The position numbers and the translations under genes are program-made. 64,000 bases of DNA, from assembly GCF_036030735.1 (NCBI RefSeq), contig NZ_CP107928.1, positions 6,510,001-6,574,000 on the forward strand, in the 5' to 3' direction. Origin of the DNA: Streptomyces sp. NBC_00425. GTDB taxonomy: Bacteria; Actinomycetota; Actinomycetes; Streptomycetales; Streptomycetaceae. Position 1 is the stretch's first letter; each line of letters begins with the position of its first letter. The notes below the pieces were generated by a model. The model was not told the origin of the DNA. It saw nothing but the letters and a program-made list of their open reading frames with translations, and did no database searches. Shown here in pieces: positions 28,140 through 37,330 of the stretch.

Positions 28140-28668
28140 GCCAAATGGGGAACGCATGTCGCAGTCAATACGAGTCCAAATAGAGTCGCGAACTCGATAC
28201 CACATCATGTGGCTGGCAGGCGTGCGGCACGTAGCCCTCGACCAGCACTGCCTGCGCAGCTTCGGCCAGCCCGACCGACCCCGGGTAGACACCCGCCGCT
28301 GGCACCAAACCGTCGAACTTTCCGAGCAGAACCCGCCCCTGGCTTGGTACCTCTGCGCGCTGCCCAACCCGTGGAAGTGGAGCGACAACGCGCACCTTGC
28401 CTTCGAGGGCGCACCCGGAGAGCAGTGGGAAGGGCCCGCCCTCGTGCCCGGCCTGTACGTGCGCCTCGACAACGCTCGTCCCATCACCGGATGGGGCGAG
28501 CACAGCATCCCCCTGAACGAGCCGCGCCGGAACTCGGTCCGCTTCCGGACCTGCCGCAACTACCAGTTCGCCTGGTGGCTGCGGACTGAGCGCAACGCGC
28601 CCGACGCACCACCCGAGTACGTGCCGCCCAAGCGGCCCGGCGAGGGCGAGCAGATGTCACTGATGTGA
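28120..28668 (+). CDS. hypothetical protein
   Basis: 182 residues if started at ATG 28120, which overlaps the previous gene by 20 bases; ATG 28156 behind GGGGAAC would give 170. It is rich in Trp and Arg (WLAGVRHVALDQHCLRSFGQ, then WYLCALPNPWKWSDNAH) and has no motif I recognise. Last gene of the early operon; its position right after the ParB-methyltransferase suggests a role in the same pathway. Confidence 0.65.
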   Translation: MNLSPIEPNGERMSQSIRVQIESRTRYHIMWLAGVRHVALDQHCLRSFGQPDRPRVDTRRWHQTVELSEQNPPLAWYLCALPNPWKWSDNAHLAFEGAPGEQWEGPALVPGLYVRLDNARPITGWGEHSIPLNEPRRNSVRFRTCRNYQFAWWLRTERNAPDAPPEYVPPKRPGEGEQMSLM

Positions 28669-28824
28669 CGCTGGTGGGGCCGGGCGAACACCGCTTGGCC
28701 CCGCTGCTGTCCTCTGGTCCCGTCTGTCGTCATTCGCCGCCCCGGTTGCGTTCGCGTGTTCCCGATCAGAGCGCCAGTAGCTGGTGGCAACGACATGCGA
28801 GAGGCGGCCGCATTCGAAGAATCT

Positions 28825-31053
28825 TCATTTTCGCTTCCGACGCGCCCGCTGGCGCCGATGCTCGGCCGACTGATTTTTAACCCGCTGCTGGTTTTCGTCC
28901 GACTCACCGGTTCGAACCAGTGACATAAATTCCCTCGCGTTTACATGGAGGGCGAGCTGTCCGGGGGCGGGCAGATTCGACCGTCCGAACTGGCTGGCTC
29001 GTGACAACGAACTGGTTTCAATAATGGCTTTCATCGAACGCACCCCGTGCTTGTAGCGGGGCACGTGCAAGAATGCCCTAAGGACGCCATCATCGATATC
29101 GATATTTCCCTTGTCATCCACGAGCTTCGAAAATCCTTCAAGCCATGTGCGAAGGAGAATAGCCCGTCGTATTACGTGGTATCGATCACCCTTCCCGGCG
29201 TTTGTTCCCAGGAGATTTACGTGACCGCGTATTCTACTCATGAAATCAGGCCCTTTTGCGGCCTCAAAATCACGCCGCCCCTCGAAGGCTTCCAAACTAT
29301 GAGAGGTGCCTCCGGCGAAAACAAACAGTGCCCGGCCAATCGGGTGCTCAATTTCGCCCTGTCGAAATTTCCCATCCTGCATAGGGTACAAGAAGTGTCG
29401 AACCCACCCAAGATCTCTCTCGTGAAAGGCGTCAAACTCGTCCCAAAATGCCACTGGGAATTCACCTCGGAGCCCAACATCTCTTATAACATGAAAGGCG
29501 CTCAATAGATCGCTGGCCGATTCGAATTGCGATAGATTGAATTCCAGGAATTTACGAGGAAGCTGCAAAGAGTCGACCACTTGCTTTACAGCATACGATT
29601 TTCCGCTTCCCGGAGCTCCGAAAACAGCTATCGAAACCGGCTCGGGAGTACGCCTCACAGGTCGATTCCAGTATGCTCGAACAAGGTTTCTTATCGATTC
29701 ATAGCTCTCGATTTCTTTGCGATCTACGGTCACCAGGTTCGCGTATTTGCCAATCGGGACATTCGGTAGAGCAAAGTCCATTCCATACTTGACAATCTTC
29801 TCCGCCGTCGCGATATCTTGCGATAGCCATTCTCCAAGCATCGACCATTTGGGAGAGCGAGCAGGAGTGATATTCTGAACTGGCTTCGGGATATGCACTA
29901 TGCCGAAGGCGTCGACTTTACCGCCCTTTGTTATTTCTTTTGATACTCTCTTTATTTCTCTTGTTACTATCTGTATGGGGAATCCGATTGCGGGCATCCC
30001 TCCCCGAGTTTTGCCGTCCGTCTTGTAGCCCTCGTTGTAGCCGACTCGCACGGCATCAAGAGATGCTTGAATCGCCGTATCTATATGGGGAGGAGAGGAA
30101 GGGTCAGAGCAGTGCTCCATTAGCGCCTTGGAGATGGCAGCTGTGAGTGTTGTTGTGAATCCCCACATGCCGCCCTTCCTGTACGTTTCCGCGCCTTCCA
30201 TATTTCGACGGTCGAAATACAACCTGAAGTCATCTTGACCGCGATCGTAGAGGAGTACTCCGACCGGTCCGAAAGAAATTATCAAATAGCGGCAAGGGGG
30301 GAGTTGGTCTGGCTTGAGTATCGCATGTACGCAATCTTCCGCAGTCCTTTCCCATGAGAGATTCTTGCTTATTTCAAGTTCGGGGTCATGCCGCAAATCT
30401 TCCGCGGTTGTGACGATGATTAGGCGGTCAAGGCGTGACTTACTTCTCAGTCTTTCCCAGAGTTCTCCCCCGGCTATGCCCCCACTAGTTCCTGCACCGT
30501 AGCCGGCTTCGACAATGCACCAAGGCGTGTGGCCCGTGTCATCTTCTATTGATCGCGGCCAGCAGCGTTCGTCGTGCGCATCTCTGTAACCGACGCCCGC
30601 ATCCTCTAGAACAACTATGTCAGGGTTAGTTGGGTCGTCTGGGATTACATAGTCGAGGTGTTGGTCTTCCGGCGATGAAGGAGTGAGCCCTCCGCAAGTG
30701 ACTGGACGGGGGCTATAGCCTTGAATAAAAGCCTGTCGCCATACGGGGTCCTTGTCCGCGTCTGGTTCGCAATTCTTCAGGGTCACGAAATAGTGATTGT
30801 ACTTGTTGAAGCTCTTATCGTCGAAGGGCTCTCCCCAGTCTGGTGACGTCACATAGAAGCCTCTCGGTTTGAGTTCCCGAAGTATGCTGCTCAGCAGCCA
30901 AGCCCCTCCCTCCAACGGCCTGACCTTTACCCTGTCCTGGTCGTACCATTTCCCGACGGGATCTCCGGATGGCTCTTTGGCTGTGCTGGTAAGAGCCCAA
31001 CCGATGACGACATCTCCTGATATGACGATGCAGTGCTTGTCGAGCGACGTCAT
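28825..31053 (-). CDS. ribokinase-like domain fused to AAA+ ATPase, possible defence protein
   Basis: 742 residues from ATG 31053 (AGGGGC upstream); a GTG at 31074 is in frame. Residues 1-330 look like a ribokinase/PfkB-type fold with a degenerate active site (VISGDVVIGWAL, DRLIIVTTAEDLRHD, LIISFGPVGVLLYDRG). Residues 445-650 are an AAA+ domain: Walker A VFGAPGSGKSY near 480 and Walker B FPVAFWDEFD near 534. The C-terminus is strongly basic ([11 protein letters not shown]). The gene is lower in GC than its neighbours, opposite in strand, and sits alone between early and late operons, as cargo genes do. A defence role is inference. Confidence 0.7.
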   Translation of the reverse strand: MTSLDKHCIVISGDVVIGWALTSTAKEPSGDPVGKWYDQDRVKVRPLEGGAWLLSSILRELKPRGFYVTSPDWGEPFDDKSFNKYNHYFVTLKNCEPDADKDPVWRQAFIQGYSPRPVTCGGLTPSSPEDQHLDYVIPDDPTNPDIVVLEDAGVGYRDAHDERCWPRSIEDDTGHTPWCIVEAGYGAGTSGGIAGGELWERLRSKSRLDRLIIVTTAEDLRHDPELEISKNLSWERTAEDCVHAILKPDQLPPCRYLIISFGPVGVLLYDRGQDDFRLYFDRRNMEGAETYRKGGMWGFTTTLTAAISKALMEHCSDPSSPPHIDTAIQASLDAVRVGYNEGYKTDGKTRGGMPAIGFPIQIVTREIKRVSKEITKGGKVDAFGIVHIPKPVQNITPARSPKWSMLGEWLSQDIATAEKIVKYGMDFALPNVPIGKYANLVTVDRKEIESYESIRNLVRAYWNRPVRRTPEPVSIAVFGAPGSGKSYAVKQVVDSLQLPRKFLEFNLSQFESASDLLSAFHVIRDVGLRGEFPVAFWDEFDAFHERDLGWVRHFLYPMQDGKFRQGEIEHPIGRALFVFAGGTSHSLEAFEGRRDFEAAKGPDFMSRIRGHVNLLGTNAGKGDRYHVIRRAILLRTWLEGFSKLVDDKGNIDIDDGVLRAFLHVPRYKHGVRSMKAIIETSSLSRASQFGRSNLPAPGQLALHVNAREFMSLVRTGESDENQQRVKNQSAEHRRQRARRKRK

Positions 31054-31074
31054 CGCTTTCGCCCCTAAGGTCAC

Positions 31075-31608
31075 TACGGAACGTACATTGGCCCTACCGG
31101 CACCAAGAGGCCAGAGAAGCCCTGCTTTCTAAGGGTGCTCCGTTGTACATCCTCTGTCAATTTTTTGAGAATTACTCAGTGGCAGGAAGGCGGGATTGTA
31201 CATAGGGTTCCTGTATCCTGCATTCGGAGCGCGGTCATCACTTAAAGCCACGATGTCTCGGCGGCGACCGGTCACATGCCCTTACCTAGGCCGCCATCTC
31301 GCCCGTAGCCCCCTCCTGTTTTCGATCACCTGCCTGCCGCCCTGCCAGAGCTCGAAATAGGTACGGTGAAGGGGTGTTCGGTGTACGTGTTATTGGCAGG
31401 GAACAGCAGATCGGAGACCTGCAACGCTTGCCCAGATGCATCGCGGGCAATGACCAGGATCCTGAGGGCGGGCGTGTTGGCAGGCGGGCCCAGAAGCTCG
31501 GCCGCACCCGCTCCGCCTCACGCGTCCTCTGGCACCAGGCCAGTCGCAACGAAGTGGGATCATGGGCTCGGGCGCGGGGGCGCACCCGAGCTGTGAAGGA
31601 CCCCCGCC
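31075..31608. other. 534-base intergenic region
   Basis: It separates the AAA+ gene from the terminase operon and must hold divergent promoters. The left half is AT-rich (TTTTTTGAG near 31161), in line with the AAA+ gene's foreign composition; the right half is GC-rich. Short open frames cross 31,286-31,600 on both strands, but none has a convincing binding site or protein-like composition. Confidence 0.5.
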
Positions 31609-32145
31609 GTGGGACGCCCCGACAAAGCCGCGCGTGCGGCCATAGCGCGCCGCCGCTCGGACGCCATCGATCTACGCCTCGCCGGCGTGGACTGGTTGAC
31701 GATCGCCCGCAAGCTCGCTGCCGACCCGACCGTCAACTCTGACGGGATCGCCTACCCGCAGGGCTACGGAGTCGAGCGGTACCGCAAGAACCAGGACCCG
31801 CCCACCAATGAGGCCCTGATTCACGCCGCCTGCCGGGACGTCCGCACAGCACTCACCGACCGTCGCGCCGAACTCAACGACGACGTGGACGAGTTGCGCG
31901 CGCTGGAAGCCGACCGCCTCGACCGGCTGTTCTTCGTCGCCTACAAGAAGGCCGTCCGGGACCAGGACCTCGCCGCCATCGACCGCACCCTGCGGATTAT
32001 GGAGCGCCGCGCCAGGCTGCTCGGCCTCGACATGCCCGTCCGCACGGAACTGTCCGGCCCCGACGGCGGACCGGTCCAGGTCGAAAACGTGACCGTCGAC
32101 GAACTCGACGCCCTGATCGCGCTCACCGATCCGGACGGCGCATGA
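31609..32145 (+). CDS. terS: phage terminase small subunit
   Basis: 178 residues, GTG start. The N-terminus is basic (MGRPDKAARAAIARRRSD) and runs into a helix-turn-helix (IDLRLAGVDWLTIARKLAAD), as expected for the pac/cos-binding part. A long helical segment (LNDDVDELRALEADRLDRLF) follows for oligomerisation, and the C-terminus resembles the large-subunit-binding tail. ATGA overlap with the large terminase confirms the pairing. A decayed relative of the helical segment lies at 47,706-47,852. Confidence 0.88.
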   Translation: MGRPDKAARAAIARRRSDAIDLRLAGVDWLTIARKLAADPTVNSDGIAYPQGYGVERYRKNQDPPTNEALIHAACRDVRTALTDRRAELNDDVDELRALEADRLDRLFFVAYKKAVRDQDLAAIDRTLRIMERRARLLGLDMPVRTELSGPDGGPVQVENVTVDELDALIALTDPDGA

Positions 32146-33680
32146 CCCCGCGCGACCACGAAAGCGTCATCGCCCACTACAAGACCCTTCCACCAGCGCA
32201 GCGCCGCATCATCGCGCGGGCCGCATCTCCCAGTCTGCGCGCTGAGTTGGTGCGCGTCGAACGCCAACTCGCCATGGACCACTCCCCAGGTGCACTCGCC
32301 GCCGTCCTCACCGGTGGGCGCGAGATGCAGGCCCCGCACCTGGACCTCATCGACCAGGCGTTCATCGACATGGCCGCAGGCCGATGCGATCGCGTCATGC
32401 TGACCATGCCCCCGCGACACGGCAAGAGCCGACGGGCCTCTCGCTGGGCGCCCCTCTGGTATCTGCGGCGCAATCCCGGCCATCGCATGATGATTGCCAG
32501 CTACTCCGCCGACCTGGCCGACGACCACGGCCGGTGGATCAGGGACGCCATCAACACCTGGGGCGATGACCTCGGCATCCAGCTGAAGGCAGGCAGTCAG
32601 GCCGCCAACAGGTTCGACATCGTCGGCGGCGAAGGTGGCCTCCTCGCGGCTGGTATCGGCGGCGGCCTCACCGGACGCGGGGCGCACATCGCCATCGTCG
32701 ACGACCCGGTCAAGGACATGGCGGACGCCGACAGCCCGACCATGCGTAAGCGCGCCTGGGACTGGTGGACCTCGGTACTGCAGACCCGACTCGAACCAGT
32801 CGGCGCCATCTGCCTCATTCAGACCCGGTGGCACGAAGACGACCTCGCCGGACGCATCCTCGCCACCGAACGCGACGCCTGGCGGGTCATCGACCTGCCC
32901 GCCATCGCCGACAGCCTCGACGACCCGCTCGGCCGCGCTCCTGGTGAGGCGCTGTGGCCCGAACGCTTCGACGTCACCCACCACGCCAAGACCCGCAAGC
33001 GAGTCGGCGAGCGCGTCTGGGCCGCCCTCTACTTGCAGAAGCCCCGGCCGCCAGAGGGAGGCGTCTGGAAGCGGGAGTGGATCGAGACCGCCCGCATCAA
33101 CGCCGTCCAGTTCTCCGGCCTCGACATGGCGCGCATCGTCGTCGCCGTGGACCCCGCCGGCGGAGAGTCCACCGTCGGAGACGAGACGGGCGTCATCGGC
33201 GTCGGCCGCGACTTCGACCGGCAGCTGTACGTCCTGGCCGACCGATCTGGATCGATGGGCGCAAACGACTGGGGCCTGGCCGCATGCCGTCTCGCCCTCG
33301 AACTCAAGGCCGACGCGATCGTGGTCGAGAAGAACTACGGCGGCGACATGGCGCGGCAGATCGTCACCCAGGCATGGGAGCAACTGCGCCGAGAGGGCGT
33401 CACCAAGGGGCTCCTGATGCCCATGATCCTGGAGGTCACCGCCAAGGTCGGCAAACGCCTGCGGGCTGCCCCCGTGGCCCAGCTCTACGAACAGCAGCTC
33501 GTGCGCCATGTCGGCGAATACACCGAGCTGGAAGGCCAGATGGTCACCTGGGTTGAGGGAATGGACAGCCCCGACCGCATGGACGCCGCCGTGCACGGAC
33601 TGACCGAACTAGCCGACCCCGATCAGCTCGACACTCTGCCCACCGACACCGATGACGACCGATTCGACGGCCGCCGCTGA
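32142..33680 (+). CDS. terL: phage terminase large subunit
   Basis: 512 residues. The ATPase motor has Walker A MPPRHGKSR near residue 87 and Walker B HIAIVDD. The RNase H-like nuclease starts near residue 325 with VAVDPAGG and retains later acidic residues (VEKNYGGD, DSPDRMDAAVHG). Length and motifs are complete, so it could be functional in packaging concatemeric DNA into the head made by the downstream genes. Confidence 0.95.
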   Translation: MTPRDHESVIAHYKTLPPAQRRIIARAASPSLRAELVRVERQLAMDHSPGALAAVLTGGREMQAPHLDLIDQAFIDMAAGRCDRVMLTMPPRHGKSRRASRWAPLWYLRRNPGHRMMIASYSADLADDHGRWIRDAINTWGDDLGIQLKAGSQAANRFDIVGGEGGLLAAGIGGGLTGRGAHIAIVDDPVKDMADADSPTMRKRAWDWWTSVLQTRLEPVGAICLIQTRWHEDDLAGRILATERDAWRVIDLPAIADSLDDPLGRAPGEALWPERFDVTHHAKTRKRVGERVWAALYLQKPRPPEGGVWKREWIETARINAVQFSGLDMARIVVAVDPAGGESTVGDETGVIGVGRDFDRQLYVLADRSGSMGANDWGLAACRLALELKADAIVVEKNYGGDMARQIVTQAWEQLRREGVTKGLLMPMILEVTAKVGKRLRAAPVAQLYEQQLVRHVGEYTELEGQMVTWVEGMDSPDRMDAAVHGLTELADPDQLDTLPTDTDDDRFDGRR

Positions 33681-33772
33681 ACTCGCGAGGGCAGACGTAC
33701 GACCGAAAACGGCCCCAAGAGGAAACGGCCCATGAAGAAATGGCCCACGGTGGCCTGCCTGGACTTGCCGAT

Positions 33773-34621
33773 CTACGGGCTGTTCCTCTCCACGCGCAGC
33801 GGCTCGTCAGCGAACAGGCGGGCAGCGAAGTCCTGTGCTTCCGGGAACGTGGAAGACGTCAGTCGCAGCCCGGCGTGAGCCATCACCGTGACAACGCGCT
33901 CTGCCAGTTCCATGTGTTCTGCGTCCGGAACGCTGCTGAGGTTGAGGGAGAGCCAGACCCGCGTGTCGTGGCCCTGCGAGACGAGTACCGGACCCTGCGG
34001 GGGAGTGCAGGAAATCGCCGCGTCGGTCAGCGACTGGACGACTTGGTCCCGTAGTTCGGCCGTGGTCCGCTGGTCGACCGCGCGTGTCGCGGCGTAGATC
34101 GCGGCGCACAGTGCATTGGCGGCGGGGACTGCCGCGCTGACGGAGATGGTGAACGGTCCCATGGTGACGGAGTCGGTGACCGGGTCGTAGCCGAAACTCC
34201 AGAAGTCGCGGGCTACGTCGCGCGGGTCAGCAACTTTTCGGGCGTCTCTCTGCGGTCCGCTGCCCCTGCCGAGGGCCCAGTCCTCGAAGTGGGTGAGGCC
34301 GTCGCGGACGTGCTTGATATTCGGCAGGGCATCAAGGAAGACCTGCTCGGCGTCATCGAGTGCGCTGATCACCGCGGGATCCACGCCGAGATCTGTGAGA
34401 GCGATCCGTTCGAGCTTGACCGCGGCGAGGAGCTGGCGCAGAGCGACGACCAGTGTCCGTGCGTCGATCTGCCGGGAGCTGAACCAGCCGACTTGGACGT
34501 CGGCACCGTGCATGCGTGCCACGGTCAAGGCGACCGTGGCACGCAGCCAGCTCGATTCCGAGAGCGCGATCGAGTACGGATTGTCCGCTGGGGACCAATC
34601 ATCCGGCAGATTGCTGTTCAT
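33773..34621 (-). CDS. hypothetical protein with HEPN-like Rx4H motif
   Basis: 282 residues, opposite in strand to the late genes on both sides. I recognise no family with certainty. Residues 106-111 are RDGLTH, an R-x4-H pattern within a predicted helix (LPNIKHVRDGLTHFEDWAL) like the catalytic motif of HEPN ribonucleases. The N-terminal helical region would fit such a fold, but the C-terminal half is richer in strands. As a lone reverse-strand gene inside a late operon it is probably cargo. Confidence 0.65.
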   Translation of the reverse strand: MNSNLPDDWSPADNPYSIALSESSWLRATVALTVARMHGADVQVGWFSSRQIDARTLVVALRQLLAAVKLERIALTDLGVDPAVISALDDAEQVFLDALPNIKHVRDGLTHFEDWALGRGSGPQRDARKVADPRDVARDFWSFGYDPVTDSVTMGPFTISVSAAVPAANALCAAIYAATRAVDQRTTAELRDQVVQSLTDAAISCTPPQGPVLVSQGHDTRVWLSLNLSSVPDAEHMELAERVVTVMAHAGLRLTSSTFPEAQDFAARLFADEPLRVERNSP

Positions 34622-34758
34622 GACGGAATCTTCGACCCGGGAGGCTTCGGCTGCTAGGAATTTCCGGATCCCGAGGCGCTGGGAACTGCGGAAGTCCGAC
34701 GTAGAAGACGTCTCGTAGGCTGGAGGCGCGGCGCGGGGCCGACTGCCGGAGGGGCACT

Positions 34759-36585
34759 GTGGGCCTGCGCGAGCTGATCACCGACGTCTGGAGCTGGCTG
34801 GACTACAAGCCAGCCATGGCCGACCCGCGCCGACCAAGGCGGAACACCTGGGCGGAACTGACCCGTTCCTGGGTGCCGGACGAGGACTTGCGACGCCTGG
34901 CCGCCTACCGGCTCCTGGCCGCGTACGACTCCAATCAGGCCGGCCAGGTCGCCGCCGTGACAGGCGACGACGAGGCGGGTATCGAACGGAGGGAACTCGG
35001 CGACGCCTCCAAACTCGTCGACACCGCGCTCGGCTACCTCCTCGGCTCCCAGCAGGTCATCAGCGTGGCGGGCGCGGAGCACACCGACGACGAGCCGACC
35101 GCCGAGGCAGCCGCGGCGCTGGCCGTCCAGGACAAGCTGAGGGCCTGGGCGGAGAAGGAAATGCTGCCGCTGCGCCTTCAACAGGCCGAGAGAACCGCGA
35201 TCCTGCTGGGCGACGCCGTCTACACCCTGGCCTGGGACCCGGGGAAAGGCCGGGTCCTGCTGCGCACCTGGGACCCGGGCCTGTACTTCCCGGAGTGGCC
35301 GGAGGACGGCGAGCAGGACGGTGCCGAGTTCCCACTGCGCGTTCACCTGGCGTGGGAACTGCCCGAGGACAAACGGCGCGGTCTCAAAGCGAGGCTTCGG
35401 CGGGTCACCTACGAACTCGGAGCTATTGGACCGGCCAGTCGGCGCGGCGCAGCAAAGGACGGAAGCCCGACGCGCGAGTACCTGTACACCGAGAGCGGCG
35501 ACCCGGTCCTGGTCACGGGCGACGCGCGCAACGCCGACACAGGACTCATCACCCGCACCTACCCGTGGGCACCCACCCGGCGCTCCCCGTGGACGTGCTA
35601 CCTGACCGACGCGGAATGGGACCTGGATGATCTTAAGTACGCCGACCTGCTGTACGACCTGCCGATGCACAAGGCTCGGTACCGGGTCCGCTCGGATGGC
35701 GAAGTCCTCGACAGGCTCGACCTGATGACGGACTTCATACCCGTCATCCACATCACGAACAGCATTCCTGGCAGCGGAGAGCACTGGGGCAAGCCCACCG
35801 TGGCCACCATCCTCCAGGCCCTCGACGAACTGTCTGCCACGGACACCGATAGCTCTGGCGCTTCGGCTACCACCGGCTCGCCCATCATCGGTCTGGCCGG
35901 GGCCCGACTGCCCATCGACCGCGCCACCGGCCAGCCGCTCCCGATCAAGGTACGGGCCGGGACGGTTTGGCAGCTCAATGACAACGGGCGCATGGACGTG
36001 CTCGACACCTCGGCCCAACTCGCCGAACTGCGCGCCCGCGTCGACCACATACTTGACCGAATCGCCGCGAACAGCCGCCTCACCGCCGCCGGCCTCGGCA
36101 CCCTCGACCCAACCGCCCTGCCGTCCGGGTACGCGCTACAGCTCGCACTCGGCCCGCTCGACTCGCTGGTGGCCGCCATGCGCTTGGCCCGCAACCACAA
36201 GTACGTTGTCCTGCTGCGCATGGTGCAGCGCCTCCATCAGGCCGGGCAGGCCGAAGCCTGGCCCGCGGGGGAGTCGCTGCCCGCACGGCTGATGTGGGGA
36301 CCGCACACCCCGACAGACCGCGCCGCCGTTCTTGACGAGGTGGTCAAGGGTGTCGGCGCCGGGGTCCTGTCCGTCGAGACCGGCGTCCGGATGCTCATCG
36401 ATGCCGGATATCCAATCGACGACGCGCAGACAGAGATCGAGCGCATTCAAGCCCGCGCCTTCGAGGCCGCAGCCCGCCTCGCTGACGCAACGGGCGACAG
36501 CGCCGCCGTGCGTGAGTACCTCGGACTGTCCGAGGCCGATTCCGATGTCCCTTCGGTCCCACTCGTGCCCGCTACCGATAGCTGA
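34759..36585 (+). CDS. phage portal protein
   Basis: 608 residues, GTG start with GAGGGGCA upstream. The N-terminus (WLDYKPAMADP), the central VIHITNSIPGSGEHWGKPTV segment, and ATGSPIIGLAGARLP followed by helical crown sequences resemble actinophage portal proteins, which form the dodecameric head vertex. Length is normal (500-700). It is followed by a strong terminator hairpin instead of the usual scaffold and capsid genes, which lie 7 kb away beyond the restriction-modification block. Confidence 0.85.
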   Translation: MGLRELITDVWSWLDYKPAMADPRRPRRNTWAELTRSWVPDEDLRRLAAYRLLAAYDSNQAGQVAAVTGDDEAGIERRELGDASKLVDTALGYLLGSQQVISVAGAEHTDDEPTAEAAAALAVQDKLRAWAEKEMLPLRLQQAERTAILLGDAVYTLAWDPGKGRVLLRTWDPGLYFPEWPEDGEQDGAEFPLRVHLAWELPEDKRRGLKARLRRVTYELGAIGPASRRGAAKDGSPTREYLYTESGDPVLVTGDARNADTGLITRTYPWAPTRRSPWTCYLTDAEWDLDDLKYADLLYDLPMHKARYRVRSDGEVLDRLDLMTDFIPVIHITNSIPGSGEHWGKPTVATILQALDELSATDTDSSGASATTGSPIIGLAGARLPIDRATGQPLPIKVRAGTVWQLNDNGRMDVLDTSAQLAELRARVDHILDRIAANSRLTAAGLGTLDPTALPSGYALQLALGPLDSLVAAMRLARNHKYVVLLRMVQRLHQAGQAEAWPAGESLPARLMWGPHTPTDRAAVLDEVVKGVGAGVLSVETGVRMLIDAGYPIDDAQTEIERIQARAFEAAARLADATGDSAAVREYLGLSEADSDVPSVPLVPATDS

Positions 36586-36715
36586 TGGAGAGGATGCCTC
36601 CGGGCGTCAGGCATGTCATACCGTCGAGCTGATCCAAGGGAGAGTCCTTGACTGTGGATCCCGCGCTGCTTGATGCGCTCTTTCCTCAGGCCGGCCTGCC
36701 TCTCAACGGACAGCA

Positions 36716-36749
36716 GCCGCAGCCCCCAGCTCTGTTTGGGGGCTGCGGC
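36716..36749 (+). terminator. 13-bp hairpin downstream of the portal gene
   Basis: GCCGCAGCCCCCA pairs perfectly with TGGGGGCTGCGGC around an 8-base loop. No T-run. It would end the terminase-portal transcript 130 bases after the portal stop, so the capsid genes must use another promoter. Confidence 0.8.
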
Positions 36750-36838
36750 ATGCCCACCGCGGAGCTGCCGTCGTGTCTGGCGACCGCGTGCTTGGTCTCG
36801 GGCCACCTGAGACTGGATCCTAAGTATTCTCACATCCA

Positions 36839-37249
36839 CTACTGATGGCGGAGGGACTGCAAGAGCCCCCCAGTCTCGTCGACTACCCAAAAGCTCCATC
36901 CGTTGCGGTTGGGATTCACGCTGGGGTTGACGGCCTGTAGTACGGCGGCCGCCGCACCGCTGGGTGTCTTGTAATGTCCAGCACCCGGCCCATCGGTGAT
37001 AGTTAGGCTCCGGCTGACCGGGTCGAATCGGCCCATGATCTTCTTGCCCCCGTACAGGGCATGGACTAGGACATCCTTGTCGGACGCCGATGTCGCGGCT
37101 GCGCTTGGCGGAGGCGCGGTGGGTGCCTGCTGGAAGTGGTCGACGAGGCGGCTGACCGCCTCACCTTGCGAGGTCCCCCAGGCGCGGGCCAGCAGTGTGA
37201 TCTGGGTGTAGGTGGCGCTGTCGAGTGAGACAGCGTGCTGTTCCGTCAT
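36839..37249 (-). CDS. ribbon-helix-helix plus RAMA-domain protein
   Basis: 136 residues. Residues 1-40 look like a ribbon-helix-helix DNA-binding unit (VSLDSATYTQITLLARAWG, then GEAVSRLVDHFQQ). After a Pro/Ala linker, residues 58-136 match the RAMA (restriction enzyme adenine methylase associated) fold: ALYGGKKIMGRFD, a GHYKTPSGAAAAVLQ segment and the conserved NGWSFW. RAMA domains are proposed to recognise modified DNA. It follows hsdR by 82 bases on the same strand and is probably the last gene of that operon, as a regulator or accessory reader. Confidence 0.7.
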   Translation of the reverse strand: MTEQHAVSLDSATYTQITLLARAWGTSQGEAVSRLVDHFQQAPTAPPPSAAATSASDKDVLVHALYGGKKIMGRFDPVSRSLTITDGPGAGHYKTPSGAAAAVLQAVNPSVNPNRNGWSFWVVDETGGLLQSLRHQ

Positions 37250-37330
37250 GCGTGGAGCTTAGCGCATGTTAGGGAATGTGGGAACTTCTGTAGTGCGACT
37301 GCCGCCGTCGTTCGAGCGTCTCGATTCTGA

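Noticed and set aside
31286..31600. Open frames on both strands between the AAA+ and small-terminase genes
   Set aside because: No binding site, biased toward Arg/Pro/Gly as expected from shadow frames in GC-rich DNA, and no recognisable motif.
36648..36845. 65-codon frame after the portal gene
   Set aside because: The terminator hairpin lies inside it, its start would be TTG without support, and the sequence has no protein character.
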